Shown here one piece after another: positions 8,670-16,855 of a DNA stretch of 62,514 bases (the stretch's first letter is position 1; each line of letters begins with the position of its first letter). Position numbers and translations under genes: made by a program. The notes below the pieces were generated by a model. It was given only the letters and a program-made list of their open reading frames with translations, had not been told where the DNA came from and searched no databases. The stretch comes from Bacteroidota bacterium (GTDB lineage Bacteria; Bacteroidota; Bacteroidia; Bacteroidales; WCHB1-69). The DNA is taken from the NCBI GenBank assembly GCA_009786185.1, contig WQTS01000136.1, forward strand, positions 1 to 62,514. The letters run 5' to 3'.

Positions 8670-8711
8670 GTTTATAAAGCGGTGCGAACTTGCGAGCACG
8701 GCTTTATAAAC
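8670..8711 (-). other. Long hairpin downstream of the delta-60 repeat gene
   Basis: GTTTATAAAGCGGTGCG and CGAGCACGGCTTTATAAAC form a stem of about 17 pairs with one mismatch, one bulge and a six-base loop, 19 nt past the stop codon at 8730. There is no T-run, so it may be a transcript-stabilising 3' structure or part of the adjacent repeat. A shorter hairpin, AATGGC-GGTA-GCCATT, lies at about 8637-8652. I see no gene in 8546-8729. Confidence 0.5.
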
Positions 8712-8729
8712 TTGGATAAGTGACCACCA

Positions 8730-10547
8730 CTACTCTTTCAACACCTTCTTAGTCACTTGTCCTGCTTCTGTAGATATTTGTACAATATACACTCCTGCCG
8801 ACAAATGCGAAATATCAAATCCTCTTTCAAGAGTATGCAAATTTTCTACTCTTACGTTCTGCTTTCTGCCGTATGCGTCATAGAACTCTACATTTTTAAT
8901 TCTCAATTCACCGCTCTCAATTCTCATTTTACCTGTCGTTGGATTGGGGTAAATTACAATTTCCCCCTTTTTTTCTATTTCAGCAATTCCAACTCCAACA
9001 GTTGCTGTTACATGATTTGAACAATCCGATATACAGCCATTTGCATAATATGTAATCACATAATATTCATAATTTCCAATAGGTAAATTTTCATCAGTAT
9101 ATGTTGTGCCTGTCAGTAATCCTTCGTTGAGAGAATGGCTATTACGAAAGATGCGGTATCCTTCTATCTGCACATCGTTTTCTGGCGCACTCCAAGTAAG
9201 TAGAATACAGTCATCGTTGCATTTATAATAATTAAGGTTATTTATTGCTGTACAATCATTTTGCAGATCTGTAATGAGGCGAACCATGGTAAAATTTGTG
9301 GATCCAGTTGTACGTGAGCCCCCGCTTAATATTAGTTTACCGTCAGGCTGAAAAGTAATACATTGAACGTAATCATTATTCGGAGAGATATTAATATCAA
9401 AATATCCTGTATCGTTGAATGTTTCATCAATAGTTCCATTAGCATTGAAGCGACAAACAGAATAACCATAGTCATAAGGATTTATTAATTTGCAACCTGC
9501 TACATAAATTTGTCCATTTTTCCAGACTGCCATATCAACAAAAGGATAATGGTGTCTTACAATACCTTGATCCCCAAAATTACTATCCAAACTACCATCC
9601 GGATTAAGTTTTAATAAAAAATGGCGTCCCTCTATATATCCTCCCAAAAGAACTTGATGATTTCCTAATACAACAGCTTGTGTAAAAAATGGGTCTCCGA
9701 ATGAAAATTCATTAATTATCACTATACCATTATTACCAAATGATGTAATGAGTTCGCCGTTTGCGTCTAATTTGAGGATAGCACCCCTACAATATTGTTG
9801 TCCGAGGTAGAATCCCAAGAACTCTGAACCATAGCACAATATATTTCCATCTTTTAGCAATTTAAAATCCCATAAAATGAATCTAAAATCAGGATCATCA
9901 AAGGCAATTAATCCTGAATTTCCAAAAGAGTCATCAATACTTCCATCAGAGTTTAATTTTAGCAGAATAGTGATATTGTTTATGCCTTTATATCCTCCAG
10001 CTAAAATCTTATTATCCTCCAGCAATGTAATTGAAGATAAACAAGATTGCATAGAATTAAAATCCATAATCATCAGACCATTATTTCCAAATGTTAAATC
10101 GGGCGCACCATTGGATTCAAATCTTTTTATAAAAGATTTCTCTACAGGTGCCCAAACATCAGGGGCAATTTCTATGTACTCGTAAATGTGAAAACCGGCA
10201 ACGAGAATTTTATTATCCGGCTGAATTGTCATGTTCATAGCATAGCTATTGTAGTTATCAACATTGAAAACCAGTCCGTTATCTCCAAAGCTATTGTCCA
10301 AAGTTCCATCTGAATTGTATTTAGCTAACACCCAGTCTGGCGTCCAAGCTATGTTATTCTTATAATAATATCCCATACTGAGAAGTTTACCGTCCGAAGT
10401 GACTATTGTTTTATTAATTTCAGTAGTACCGGGAGTTATTACAATTCCATCATTTCCAAAATTTGGATCTAACTTCACTGTTTGAGACCAAGCCAAGCAA
10501 GAGCAGGCTAAAATTGCTGATACGAAAAGTAGTTTTAATGCTCTCAT
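8730..10547 (-). CDS. Secreted delta-60 repeat protein with T9SS sorting domain
   Basis: The 605-residue product has a signal peptide (ending CLAWSQ) and six or more delta-60 repeats (TIGR02608-like) such as KLNSDGSIDDSFGNSGLI, spaced about 50-60 residues apart, which likely form a beta-propeller. A fibronectin-type segment follows (about 430-510), then a type A T9SS C-terminal domain with YPNPTTGKM, YDAYGR and SAGVYIVQI ending in KKVLKE. It should be exported by the Por secretion system and anchored at the cell surface. It is the first gene of the first array, just after the leader at 10625-10663. Confidence 0.87.
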   Translation of the reverse strand: MRALKLLFVSAILACSCLAWSQTVKLDPNFGNDGIVITPGTTEINKTIVTSDGKLLSMGYYYKNNIAWTPDWVLAKYNSDGTLDNSFGDNGLVFNVDNYNSYAMNMTIQPDNKILVAGFHIYEYIEIAPDVWAPVEKSFIKRFESNGAPDLTFGNNGLMIMDFNSMQSCLSSITLLEDNKILAGGYKGINNITILLKLNSDGSIDDSFGNSGLIAFDDPDFRFILWDFKLLKDGNILCYGSEFLGFYLGQQYCRGAILKLDANGELITSFGNNGIVIINEFSFGDPFFTQAVVLGNHQVLLGGYIEGRHFLLKLNPDGSLDSNFGDQGIVRHHYPFVDMAVWKNGQIYVAGCKLINPYDYGYSVCRFNANGTIDETFNDTGYFDINISPNNDYVQCITFQPDGKLILSGGSRTTGSTNFTMVRLITDLQNDCTAINNLNYYKCNDDCILLTWSAPENDVQIEGYRIFRNSHSLNEGLLTGTTYTDENLPIGNYEYYVITYYANGCISDCSNHVTATVGVGIAEIEKKGEIVIYPNPTTGKMRIESGELRIKNVEFYDAYGRKQNVRVENLHTLERGFDISHLSAGVYIVQISTEAGQVTKKVLKE

Positions 10548-10624
10548 AATAATATTTTTTTGTGGTTTGACTAACTTTCAATTTTCCATTTTTTTCAAGA
10601 TACCTATCACTATCCCGCCATGGC

Positions 10625-10663
10625 CTCTAACGCATAAATACACGCAAAAATATCGTTTTAATC
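10625..10663 (-). promoter_or_regulatory. Array leader A with conserved -7-like box
   Basis: TAAATACACGCAAAAATAT followed by CGTTTTAATC (10635-10663) recurs almost exactly at 48649-48678; both copies sit at the upstream edge of a cassette-like block and adjoin a CTAAC end. Read on the minus strand it contains TATTTTTG (10645-10652), a TAnnTTTG -7 box pointing into the block. No clear -33 element is visible. It is comparable in position to an integron Pc promoter and attI site. Confidence 0.5.
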
Positions 10664-10708
10664 GGAATTCCATAATTTTCAACTATGTTATTTATCATGT
10701 TTCTCACT

Positions 10709-10904
10709 GTGCGTTCCCATACGCTGCGTTAGGGATTGCAGCGGCACCCCGCAGCGTATAGTAGCTACGAAGCACGACATGTAAGGACAAGGTCTGCTTG
10801 TTCCTACGGAGCAAGAAAGCGAGGAGTATAGCGGAAAGCCCGACGGCGTGTGAGGGCAGGGGCGTTGCATGCAACGCCCGTACGCGGAGGAAGCCGGAAC
10901 GCCC
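10709..10904. mobile_element. MITE-like intergenic element, diverged copy
   Basis: This copy shares its core with 37180-37415: ACGAAGCAC, then a 27-28 bp hairpin, then GCGAGGAGTATAGCGGAAAG and CCCGACGGCGTG, ending AAGCCGGAACGCCC. The left end is diverged (GTGCGTTCCCATACG in place of GGGCGTTCCGG). The internal hairpin at 10781-10807 (GTAAGGACAAG...CTTGTTCCTAC) belongs to the 28-bp palindrome family. No gene is present in 10664-10983; open frames across it are shadows. Confidence 0.7.
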
Positions 10905-10983
10905 AAAAAATAAAAAAGAATGTTTTAATCGCCATTTCAAAAAATATTTATTTTTTTGTGATTAAGTTAATGATGTTTAAATT

Positions 10984-11523
10984 ATGAGCAAAATTTACAC
11001 CAAAACCGGAGATAGCGGCGCCACTTCGTTAGTGGGCGGAAGCAAAATTCATAAATCGGAAGCCATTCTTGATGTTTACGGAACTTGCGACGAGCTAAAC
11101 GCACATATCGGAGCGCTGATTGCCGAAGAAAATATGCCGTTTTTGACCGAAATTCAGGGAAAATTGTTCATTATGGGCGGAATTTTGGCAACTCCTACAG
11201 CAAAATATGAACAATATTGGAAAGAAATTTCATGGGAATCTTTTTTAACAAAAATAGAAAAAGAGATAGATGAAATGGATGCAACCTTATCACCATTAAG
11301 CAGTTTTTTGTTGCCTCAAGGTTCTCGTGCCATCGCACAAGCGCACATTTGCCGCACCGTTTGCCGGAAATTAGAACGAAAAATATCGCATTTTTGCACA
11401 CATAATGAGTCTTTTTTGATGTTACTTCAAATTACAAATCGACTGGCGGATTATTTCTTTATTTTGGCACGTTTTCTTCATAAAAAATCAGGTGTTAGAG
11501 AAAAATATCTGAAAATGAGATAA
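10984..11523 (+). CDS. pduO: Cob(I)yrinic acid a,c-diamide adenosyltransferase, PduO type
   Basis: The 179-residue protein opens with KIYTKTGDSGATSLVGG, the ATP-binding loop of PduO-type adenosyltransferases, then SKIHKSEAILDVYGTCDELN, and carries the helix QAHICRTVCRKLERKISH that corresponds to the family's R-x3-R-x2-E motif. It transfers the adenosyl group of ATP to cob(I)alamin, making adenosylcobalamin in the cytoplasm. The KamD enzyme of this genome needs that cofactor. No cobalamin riboswitch is visible in the 80 bp upstream. Confidence 0.92.
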   Translation: MSKIYTKTGDSGATSLVGGSKIHKSEAILDVYGTCDELNAHIGALIAEENMPFLTEIQGKLFIMGGILATPTAKYEQYWKEISWESFLTKIEKEIDEMDATLSPLSSFLLPQGSRAIAQAHICRTVCRKLERKISHFCTHNESFLMLLQITNRLADYFFILARFLHKKSGVREKYLKMR

Positions 11524-11565
11524 ATAAAAATTTCTTAAAAACATCTCTTCCTATTCCTAAAAATA

Positions 11566-11573
11566 TATTTTTG
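11566..11573 (+). promoter_or_regulatory. -7 promoter box before the DUF2795 gene
   Basis: TATTTTTG matches TAnnTTTG 38 nt before the ATG. No clear -33 element is seen. Confidence 0.4.
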
Positions 11574-11611
11574 CGCCCCATTAAAACGAACCCTTTTAAA
11601 AACATTTTTTT

Positions 11612-11833
11612 ATGTATTGGACGTTAGAATTAGCCTCAAAATTGGAAGATGCACCTTGGCCCGCTACCAAAGAAGAATTAATTGACTATGCGTTGCGTTC
11701 CGGAGCCCCGATGGAGGTTATTGAAAATTTGAAAGAGATTGAGGATGAGGGTGAAGTCTATGATAATATCGAAGATCTATGGCCCGATTATCCTACCAAA
11801 GACGATTTCTTTTTTCACGAAGATGAGTATTAA
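11612..11833 (+). CDS. DUF2795 small acidic protein
   Basis: The 73-residue, strongly acidic protein contains LEDAPWPATKEELIDYALRS, the hallmark of DUF2795, followed by GAPMEVIENLKEIEDEGE and the C-terminal DLWPDYPTKDDFFFHEDEY common in Bacteroidota homologues. The function is unknown. It is a single-gene unit with its own -7 box and a terminator overlapping its stop codon. Confidence 0.9.
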   Translation: MYWTLELASKLEDAPWPATKEELIDYALRSGAPMEVIENLKEIEDEGEVYDNIEDLWPDYPTKDDFFFHEDEY

Positions 11834-11851
11834 ACGCTCATCATTTTTTTA
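11822..11851 (+). terminator. Terminator between DUF2795 and the acyl-CoA ligase
   Basis: GATGAG (11822-11827) pairs with CTCATC (11837-11842) and is followed by a run of T from 11844. The stem includes the last codons and stop of the DUF2795 gene, and the tail touches the end of the convergent ligase. Confidence 0.65.
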
Positions 11852-13615
11852 TTGAAATAACCTTTCAATCACATCTTTGTATCTTTCTTGTACCAAATTA
11901 CGTTTCACTTTCAACGTAGGCGTAAGTATTTCGGTAAGCTGCGACCACTCGTCAGGAATAAGCTCAAATTTTCTCACTTGTTCCGTATCTCCAAAATGTG
12001 CGTTGTATTTATCCATTTCGCGCATATAGCGTTTCACAATCTCCGGATCTTTAACGATTTGTTGCGGACTTTGATATTCAATGTTGTGGCGTAAGCACCA
12101 ACCTTGCAAAAAGGTGAAATCGGGAGAGATGAGCGCTGCCGCAAATTTTTGTCCTTCGCCTACCACTACAATATTTTCGATGAATGGCGATTCTGCAAAT
12201 TTTTCTTCAATAAGCTGAGGGTTAATATATTTCCCCATTGAAGTTTTGAACAAGTTTTTCAATCTGCCGGTCAAAATAAGTTGCCCTTTTTCGTTAATTC
12301 TACCCAAATCTCCGGTATGAAACCAACCTTCATCGTCAATTACGGTTTTTGTGAGCGCTTCATCTTTGTAATATCCCAACATCACATTGTGTCCGCGGCA
12401 GCACACTTCGCCGTTTTCGGCGATTTTAACCTCTACGCCCGGCAGTGGGAAACCCACCGTTCCGGCTTCTCTTCCGTTTTTGTCCCGGCAACTTACGGCA
12501 ATAACCGGCGAAGTTTCCGTTAATCCGTACCCTTCATACACCGGCATGCCGATAGCGGAAAAGAAAGATGCCAATCGCGGTTGAATGCTGGCGGCTCCGG
12601 AAACCACAATGTCGAAGTTACCTCCGATATTTTTTCGTATTTTACTGTAAACCAATTTATCAGCAAGTTTATGTTTTTGATTATACCACCACGAACGATC
12701 GTGAGGTTGAATTTTGTAATCACAAGCAACACGCACTGCCCAGCGGAAAATTTGTTTGGTGAGCCACGGCATATTATTGCTGGAAACATAAATTTTGTCA
12801 TAAATTTTCTCTAACATTCGTGGTACGGTAGACATCATGGTGGGTTTTACCTCCTTAATATTTTCGGCAATCGTACCTAAATTTTGCGCATAATATACCG
12901 ACATGCCCAAATATTGATACAAATACACCAACATCCGTTCATAAGCGTGGCACAGCGGTAAAAAGCTAAACGCAATGTTAGACCACGGCGCCGGCGTATG
13001 ATACAAATTCATAAATTGCCCTATAAGATTATCGTGCGATAGCATCACGCCCTTTGGAGTGCCGGTAGTTCCTGAGGTATAGATAATTGTAGCACAATCG
13101 GAAGAGTTTACGGCAGCTTTTCGTTTCTCTAACTCTTCGGGATTTGGGTTTTCTTTTCCTAAATCAACAAGTTGTTGAAAATAAGGAAAATCTTTGCGGT
13201 CGATAAAAGTGTAAAGATATTTTAATCCGGGAACTTCTTCCATTACGGAAGATACTTTTCCCATTAACTCAGCGCCTTCCAAAATAACCAACTTTATTTC
13301 CGCATGATTTAAAATGTACTTATACTCGTGTGCTGCCAATGTGGGGTAAATAGGCACGGCAATTGCCCCAACTTGCATAATTGCCATGTCCAACATGTTC
13401 CATTCGGGGCGGTTTGTGGAAATGATTCCTACTTTATCTCCCGGTTCTATGCCTAATTTTATCATGCCATAAGAGAGATTATTAACAATCTCAACATATT
13501 CGGCAAGCGAATATTTTATCCATGTTTTGTCAATTTTTCCGGCTAAAGCAACTTCTTGATTAGGGTATTTTTTTTGATAATGCGTTAGGATGTCAAAAAT
13601 TCGTTTCGGTTCCAT
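11849..13615 (-). CDS. Long-chain acyl-CoA synthetase (AMP-forming)
   Basis: The 588-residue protein is an ANL-superfamily ligase that activates fatty acids to acyl-CoA through an acyl-adenylate. It has the P-loop TIIYTSGTTGTPKGVMLSHD (about 175-195), the A5 motif VYEGYGLTETSP, the ATP-binding GWFHTGDLG and the hinge LTGRLKNLFKTSMGKYINP. Length and motifs match the FadD15-like group of Bacteroidota. A perfect dyad lies 46-71 bp upstream of the start. It converges on the DUF2795 gene. Confidence 0.92.
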   Translation of the reverse strand: MEPKRIFDILTHYQKKYPNQEVALAGKIDKTWIKYSLAEYVEIVNNLSYGMIKLGIEPGDKVGIISTNRPEWNMLDMAIMQVGAIAVPIYPTLAAHEYKYILNHAEIKLVILEGAELMGKVSSVMEEVPGLKYLYTFIDRKDFPYFQQLVDLGKENPNPEELEKRKAAVNSSDCATIIYTSGTTGTPKGVMLSHDNLIGQFMNLYHTPAPWSNIAFSFLPLCHAYERMLVYLYQYLGMSVYYAQNLGTIAENIKEVKPTMMSTVPRMLEKIYDKIYVSSNNMPWLTKQIFRWAVRVACDYKIQPHDRSWWYNQKHKLADKLVYSKIRKNIGGNFDIVVSGAASIQPRLASFFSAIGMPVYEGYGLTETSPVIAVSCRDKNGREAGTVGFPLPGVEVKIAENGEVCCRGHNVMLGYYKDEALTKTVIDDEGWFHTGDLGRINEKGQLILTGRLKNLFKTSMGKYINPQLIEEKFAESPFIENIVVVGEGQKFAAALISPDFTFLQGWCLRHNIEYQSPQQIVKDPEIVKRYMREMDKYNAHFGDTEQVRKFELIPDEWSQLTEILTPTLKVKRNLVQERYKDVIERLFQ

Positions 13616-13660
13616 ATTTAACTTTTTTGCAAATGAAATGCGATTTAATGCACATTAGCC

Positions 13661-13686
13661 ATTATTAATACCTACCTATTAATAAT
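13661..13686. promoter_or_regulatory. Perfect 10-bp dyad upstream of the acyl-CoA ligase
   Basis: ATTATTAATA and TATTAATAAT are perfect inverted copies around CCTACC. The site lies between the divergent-facing start of the ligase (13615) and the end of the EFR1 gene, where a repressor operator would be. There is no T-run, so it is unlikely to be a terminator. Confidence 0.4.
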
Positions 13687-13701
13687 AGTTGCAAAATTTA
13701 A

Positions 13702-13739
13702 AATTATGGGGTAAAAATTTCAATTATGGGGTAAAAATT
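13702..13739. repeat. 20-bp tandem duplication at the end of the EFR1 gene
   Basis: AATTATGGGGTAAAAATT occurs twice with a 20-bp period (13702-13719 and 13722-13739). The period is not a multiple of three, so the second copy is read in another frame and supplies the current stop codon, giving the C-terminus NFYPIIEIFTP. Confidence 0.75.
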
Positions 13740-14534
13740 GGACTCCAAATTTGCATTTTTGCACATTAAGCGCAAATCATATCCTTTTTTATCTACTTGA
13801 AATGCGCCATAAGTAGGTTTCAGCGCTTTCCGGGGGCAGTTATATATGCACCCCAAACACATGTCGCAACGACTTCCGATTTTTGGTCTTTGGTTTTCGA
13901 TAATTATGTTAGATGAACAACAATTTTTGGCACAAAGTCCGCAACTGTTACAAGTATCTAAAACATTTATTCTGTTTCCGAATTTACGCGTGCTTTTCTT
14001 TTCTAATTCTCCTAATGCAGAAAGCAAATAATCAATCCAATAAATAATTTTTCTTTGCTTCTTTTCCGCTAAAACAATTTGAGAAATAGTCTCAATTTCA
14101 TTCGGTAATTTTGAAAGAATACTTGTATATTTCTTTTTCCCGGGCGCTTTCATCCAATTGTTCGGCATCCGGATCATCTCTTCGAAAGTTATATTGAAAT
14201 TGCTCTTTTTTAACAACTTAACAGTTTTAACTCTACTTGCGGTATTGGAAAGAACATTGCCGCCGCCCGAAACGGAGATGACCGCAGTTTTACAATGGTT
14301 GCCTGCTAAATGCTCTATCCATTCGTAAATCGGCTTGGGTGCACAGAACGAATGTACCGGAAAAATTAAGATGTAATAATCTATGTTAATTTCATTAATG
14401 CCATTAATCTTATCTCTAAAAATTCTATTAACCTCGACATTAGTATTGTTATTTTTCAATTTTTCAGCTAATAATTCGGCGACTAGTTTTGTGCCGCCGG
14501 TGCCGGTATGGTAATCAATGCGAATGTTTTTCAT
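13704..14534 (-). CDS. EFR1-family ferredoxin (flavodoxin-like domain plus two 4Fe-4S clusters)
   Basis: The 276-residue protein begins with a flavodoxin-like domain: HTGTGGTKLVAELLA is the FMN phosphate loop and YYILIFPVHSFCAPKPIYEW follows. The C-terminal region has two ferredoxin motifs, CNSCGLCAKNC (about 210-220) followed by CDMCLGCIYNCP, so two 4Fe-4S clusters are expected. EFR1 proteins are predicted low-potential electron carriers of anaerobes; the partner is unknown. The last residues come from a 20-bp duplication. It is transcribed alone, convergent to no neighbour, upstream of the ligase. Confidence 0.88.
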   Translation of the reverse strand: MKNIRIDYHTGTGGTKLVAELLAEKLKNNNTNVEVNRIFRDKINGINEINIDYYILIFPVHSFCAPKPIYEWIEHLAGNHCKTAVISVSGGGNVLSNTASRVKTVKLLKKSNFNITFEEMIRMPNNWMKAPGKKKYTSILSKLPNEIETISQIVLAEKKQRKIIYWIDYLLSALGELEKKSTRKFGNRINVLDTCNSCGLCAKNCCSSNIIIENQRPKIGSRCDMCLGCIYNCPRKALKPTYGAFQVDKKGYDLRLMCKNANLESNFYPIIEIFTP

Positions 14535-14671
14535 AAAAAATTAAAATAGTGGTACAAAAATAGGATATTTATAATAAACGACTTTGCATTGTTTGACATT
14601 CTATTTTATCCAATAAAAAGTAGATATTTGCGCTTGCCTTTTGAAAAGCACCGATTTTCACTAAATATCCA

Positions 14672-14995
14672 ATGAACGGATCTGAAAAACAATATTATAG
14701 CATCAGTGAGACCGCCGAAATGTTCGGCGTAAAAACATCGCTTTTGCGTGCTTGGGAAAACGAATTTGAACTTTTGAAACCTTTTAAAAACCAAAAGGGT
14801 ACAAGATTTTTTACTCAAAAAGATATGGAGATCATTCGCATGATACTGTATCTTACTAAGGAAAAAGGTTATACATTACAGGGTGCTAAAGAAGCTATTC
14901 GTGGCAATTTTTCCAAAGCTGCCACACAAGCGGAGGTGGTTCACAAACTGAACTCCGTAAAAGAATTTTTGTTAGAAATTAAAAACAATTTATGA
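14672..14995 (+). CDS. MerR-family regulator with minimal C-terminus
   Basis: The 107-residue protein has a MerR winged helix: YYSISETAEMFGVKTSLLRA then WENEF, and a wing with GTRFFTQKDMEIIRMILYL. The C-terminus is a single helix (EVVHKLNSVKEFLLEIKNNL), with no ligand-binding domain. Bacteroidota carry a well-conserved short MerR of this kind. Its stop overlaps the start of the aminotransferase by 4 bp (ATGA), so the two are translationally coupled. Confidence 0.88.
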   Translation: MNGSEKQYYSISETAEMFGVKTSLLRAWENEFELLKPFKNQKGTRFFTQKDMEIIRMILYLTKEKGYTLQGAKEAIRGNFSKAATQAEVVHKLNSVKEFLLEIKNNL

Positions 14996-16119
14996 TAAAC
15001 CCAATAAAGATGGTTGATCTGAAAGGTCAGTACGAGAAGATAAAAAAAGAGATAGATGAAAATATTTCGCAAGTTATTGAAAGTACAGCTTTTATAAATG
15101 GACCTAAAGTAAAAGAATTTCAAGCCCATTTAGAAAATTATTTGGGTGCTAAACACGTGATTCCTTGTGCAAACGGCACAGACGCCCTGCAAGTTTCCTT
15201 GATGGCTTTGGGTTTAAAAGCCGGTGATGAAGTAATTACTTCGCCCTTTACCTTTATTGCTACAGCTGAAGTGCTTGGACTGCTTGGCATTACATGCAAA
15301 TTTGTAGACGTGGAATGGGATTCTTTTAATCTTGATGTTGCCCAATTGGAAAAAGCGATTACTCCAAAAACAAAAGCGATAATTCCGGTACATCTTTTCG
15401 GACAAAGTTGCAATATGGAAAAAATCATGGAAATTGCAAAAAAACATGCACTTTTTGTAGTAGAAGATGCTTGTCAAGCTATCGGCGCAACGTTTATTTT
15501 TAAAAACGGAGAAAAAAAGAAAGTGGGAACTATAGGCGATACCGGCTGTGTTTCTTTTTTTCCATCTAAAAATTTAGGGTGTTATGGCGATGGTGGCGCT
15601 ATTTTTACTAATAATGATGAACTTGCAAGAAAGCTAAGAGGAATTTGTAATCATGGTATGTTTAAACAGTATCATCATGAATTATTGGGCGTTAACTCAC
15701 GATTAGATTCCATTCAGGCAGCGATTTTAGATGTAAAATTGAAATATTTGGATGGATATAACGTAGCACGCAAAAAAGCAGCCGAATTTTACGACAAAAT
15801 GTTTGAAAATCATCCAAAAATAGAAACTCCTGCCATTTCTTCATTTAGCACACATGTTTTTCATCAATATACGCTAAAATTGAAAAATGTTGACCGGAAA
15901 AAAGTGGTTGAGAAAATGAAAGAAGCTGAAATTCCGGTAATGGTGTATTACCCCATTCCATTGCATTTGCAAGAAGCATTCAAATATTTGGGATATCAAA
16001 AAGGCGATTTTCCCATTGCCGAAAAACTAAGCGAATCTGTTGTTTCATTGCCGATGCACACGGAGTTAACGGAGGAGCAGCAGCGGTTTATTGGGGAAAA
16101 ATTGATTGAAGCGGTATGA
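14992..16119 (+). CDS. DegT/DnrJ/EryC1/StrS sugar aminotransferase (WbpE- or GnnB-like)
   Basis: The 375-residue PLP enzyme shows KMVDLKGQYEKIKKEID, the cofactor region ANGTDALQVSLMALGLKAGD, VEDACQAIGA and the PLP Lys193 in FFPSKNLGCYGDGG. Family members aminate 3- or 4-keto nucleotide sugars. An oxidoreductase of the Gfo/Idh/MocA family is two genes downstream. That pairing is seen for WbpB/WbpE (O-antigen) and for GnnA/GnnB (UDP-GlcNAc3N for amide-linked lipid A). Which applies cannot be told from the sequence alone. Confidence 0.88.
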   Translation: MINPIKMVDLKGQYEKIKKEIDENISQVIESTAFINGPKVKEFQAHLENYLGAKHVIPCANGTDALQVSLMALGLKAGDEVITSPFTFIATAEVLGLLGITCKFVDVEWDSFNLDVAQLEKAITPKTKAIIPVHLFGQSCNMEKIMEIAKKHALFVVEDACQAIGATFIFKNGEKKKVGTIGDTGCVSFFPSKNLGCYGDGGAIFTNNDELARKLRGICNHGMFKQYHHELLGVNSRLDSIQAAILDVKLKYLDGYNVARKKAAEFYDKMFENHPKIETPAISSFSTHVFHQYTLKLKNVDRKKVVEKMKEAEIPVMVYYPIPLHLQEAFKYLGYQKGDFPIAEKLSESVVSLPMHTELTEEQQRFIGEKLIEAV

Positions 16120-16134
16120 GGTGTACGGTATGCG

Positions 16135-16158
16135 GTAGGGGCGCAAAATCTTGCGCCC
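16135..16158. repeat. 28-bp-type palindrome, right arm truncated
   Basis: GTAGGGGCGCAAAATCTTGC followed by GCCC is the left arm and most of the right arm of the palindrome family seen complete at 35172. It is preceded by CGGTATGCGG, a heptad-like tract also found in glmM and next to the copy at 32494. Confidence 0.65.
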
Positions 16159-16195
16159 AAAAAACACGAAGTAATTTAAAAAAGTTTAAAAAACA

Positions 16196-16843
16196 ATGAT
16201 AAAAATCACCGCAATAGAAAAAAGCTACGGAAACCTAAAAGTGCTCAAAGGCATTGATTTGGAAATTCCCGAAGGAGAAGTAATTGCCATTTGCGGTGCT
16301 TCCGGAGCAGGAAAATCAACGTTGTTGCACATTATAGGTACTTTAGATAAACCGAATAAAGGCGAAGTGTTTTTTGATAACACTTCGGTTTTTGCACTTA
16401 ACGATCAGGAGTTGTCGCTTTTTAGAAATCAAAATATTGGTTTTGTATTTCAGTTTCATCATCTGTTGCCTGAATTTACGGCAGTGGAAAATGTAGCATT
16501 ACCTGCCATGATTGCGGGAGAATCGAAGAAAAATGCTATAAAAAAAGCGCAAGAAATGCTTCAAATTATGCAACTTTCCGAGCGTTTTTTACACAAACCG
16601 GCACAACTGTCGGGAGGAGAGCAGCAGCGTGTAGCCGTAGCACGGGCGCTGATTAACAACCCGAAAGTAGTGCTTGCCGACGAGCCCTCCGGAAATTTGG
16701 ATACGGAACATGCCCGAAATCTGCACCAACTTTTTTTCGATTTGAGAGACCAGTTTAAAAAAACGTTTGTCATCGTTACACATAATGAAGAACTTGCGAG
16801 CCTATCGGATAGGAAAATTATTATTCGGGATGGAAAAATATAA
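16196..16843 (+). CDS. lolD: ABC transporter ATP-binding protein, LolD-like
   Basis: The 215-residue ATPase has Walker [11 protein letters not shown] (about 33-42), the Q-loop [21 protein letters not shown], which is characteristic of LolD/MacB, the signature [15 protein letters not shown] and Walker [13 protein letters not shown]. LolD energises release of lipoproteins from the inner membrane in the LolCDE complex. The membrane subunit is not adjacent, which is common in Bacteroidota. The gene is inside the envelope-sugar block. Confidence 0.85.
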   Translation: MIKITAIEKSYGNLKVLKGIDLEIPEGEVIAICGASGAGKSTLLHIIGTLDKPNKGEVFFDNTSVFALNDQELSLFRNQNIGFVFQFHHLLPEFTAVENVALPAMIAGESKKNAIKKAQEMLQIMQLSERFLHKPAQLSGGEQQRVAVARALINNPKVVLADEPSGNLDTEHARNLHQLFFDLRDQFKKTFVIVTHNEELASLSDRKIIIRDGKI

Positions 16844-16855
16844 AAATCAAAATTT

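Noticed and set aside
8484..8699. Minus-strand frame across repeat copy 3
   Set aside because: It lies in the structured element and its flank, with no protein-like composition or homologue pattern. The same applies to frames at 47685-47924 and 62183-62416.
10688..10940. Overlapping minus-strand frames before pduO
   Set aside because: They are within the MITE-like element, are Cys/Arg-rich in an implausible way, and exist only because this element is GC-rich.
10906..10983. Cobalamin riboswitch before pduO
   Set aside because: The 78 bp are AT-rich, without the conserved B12-box or stems.
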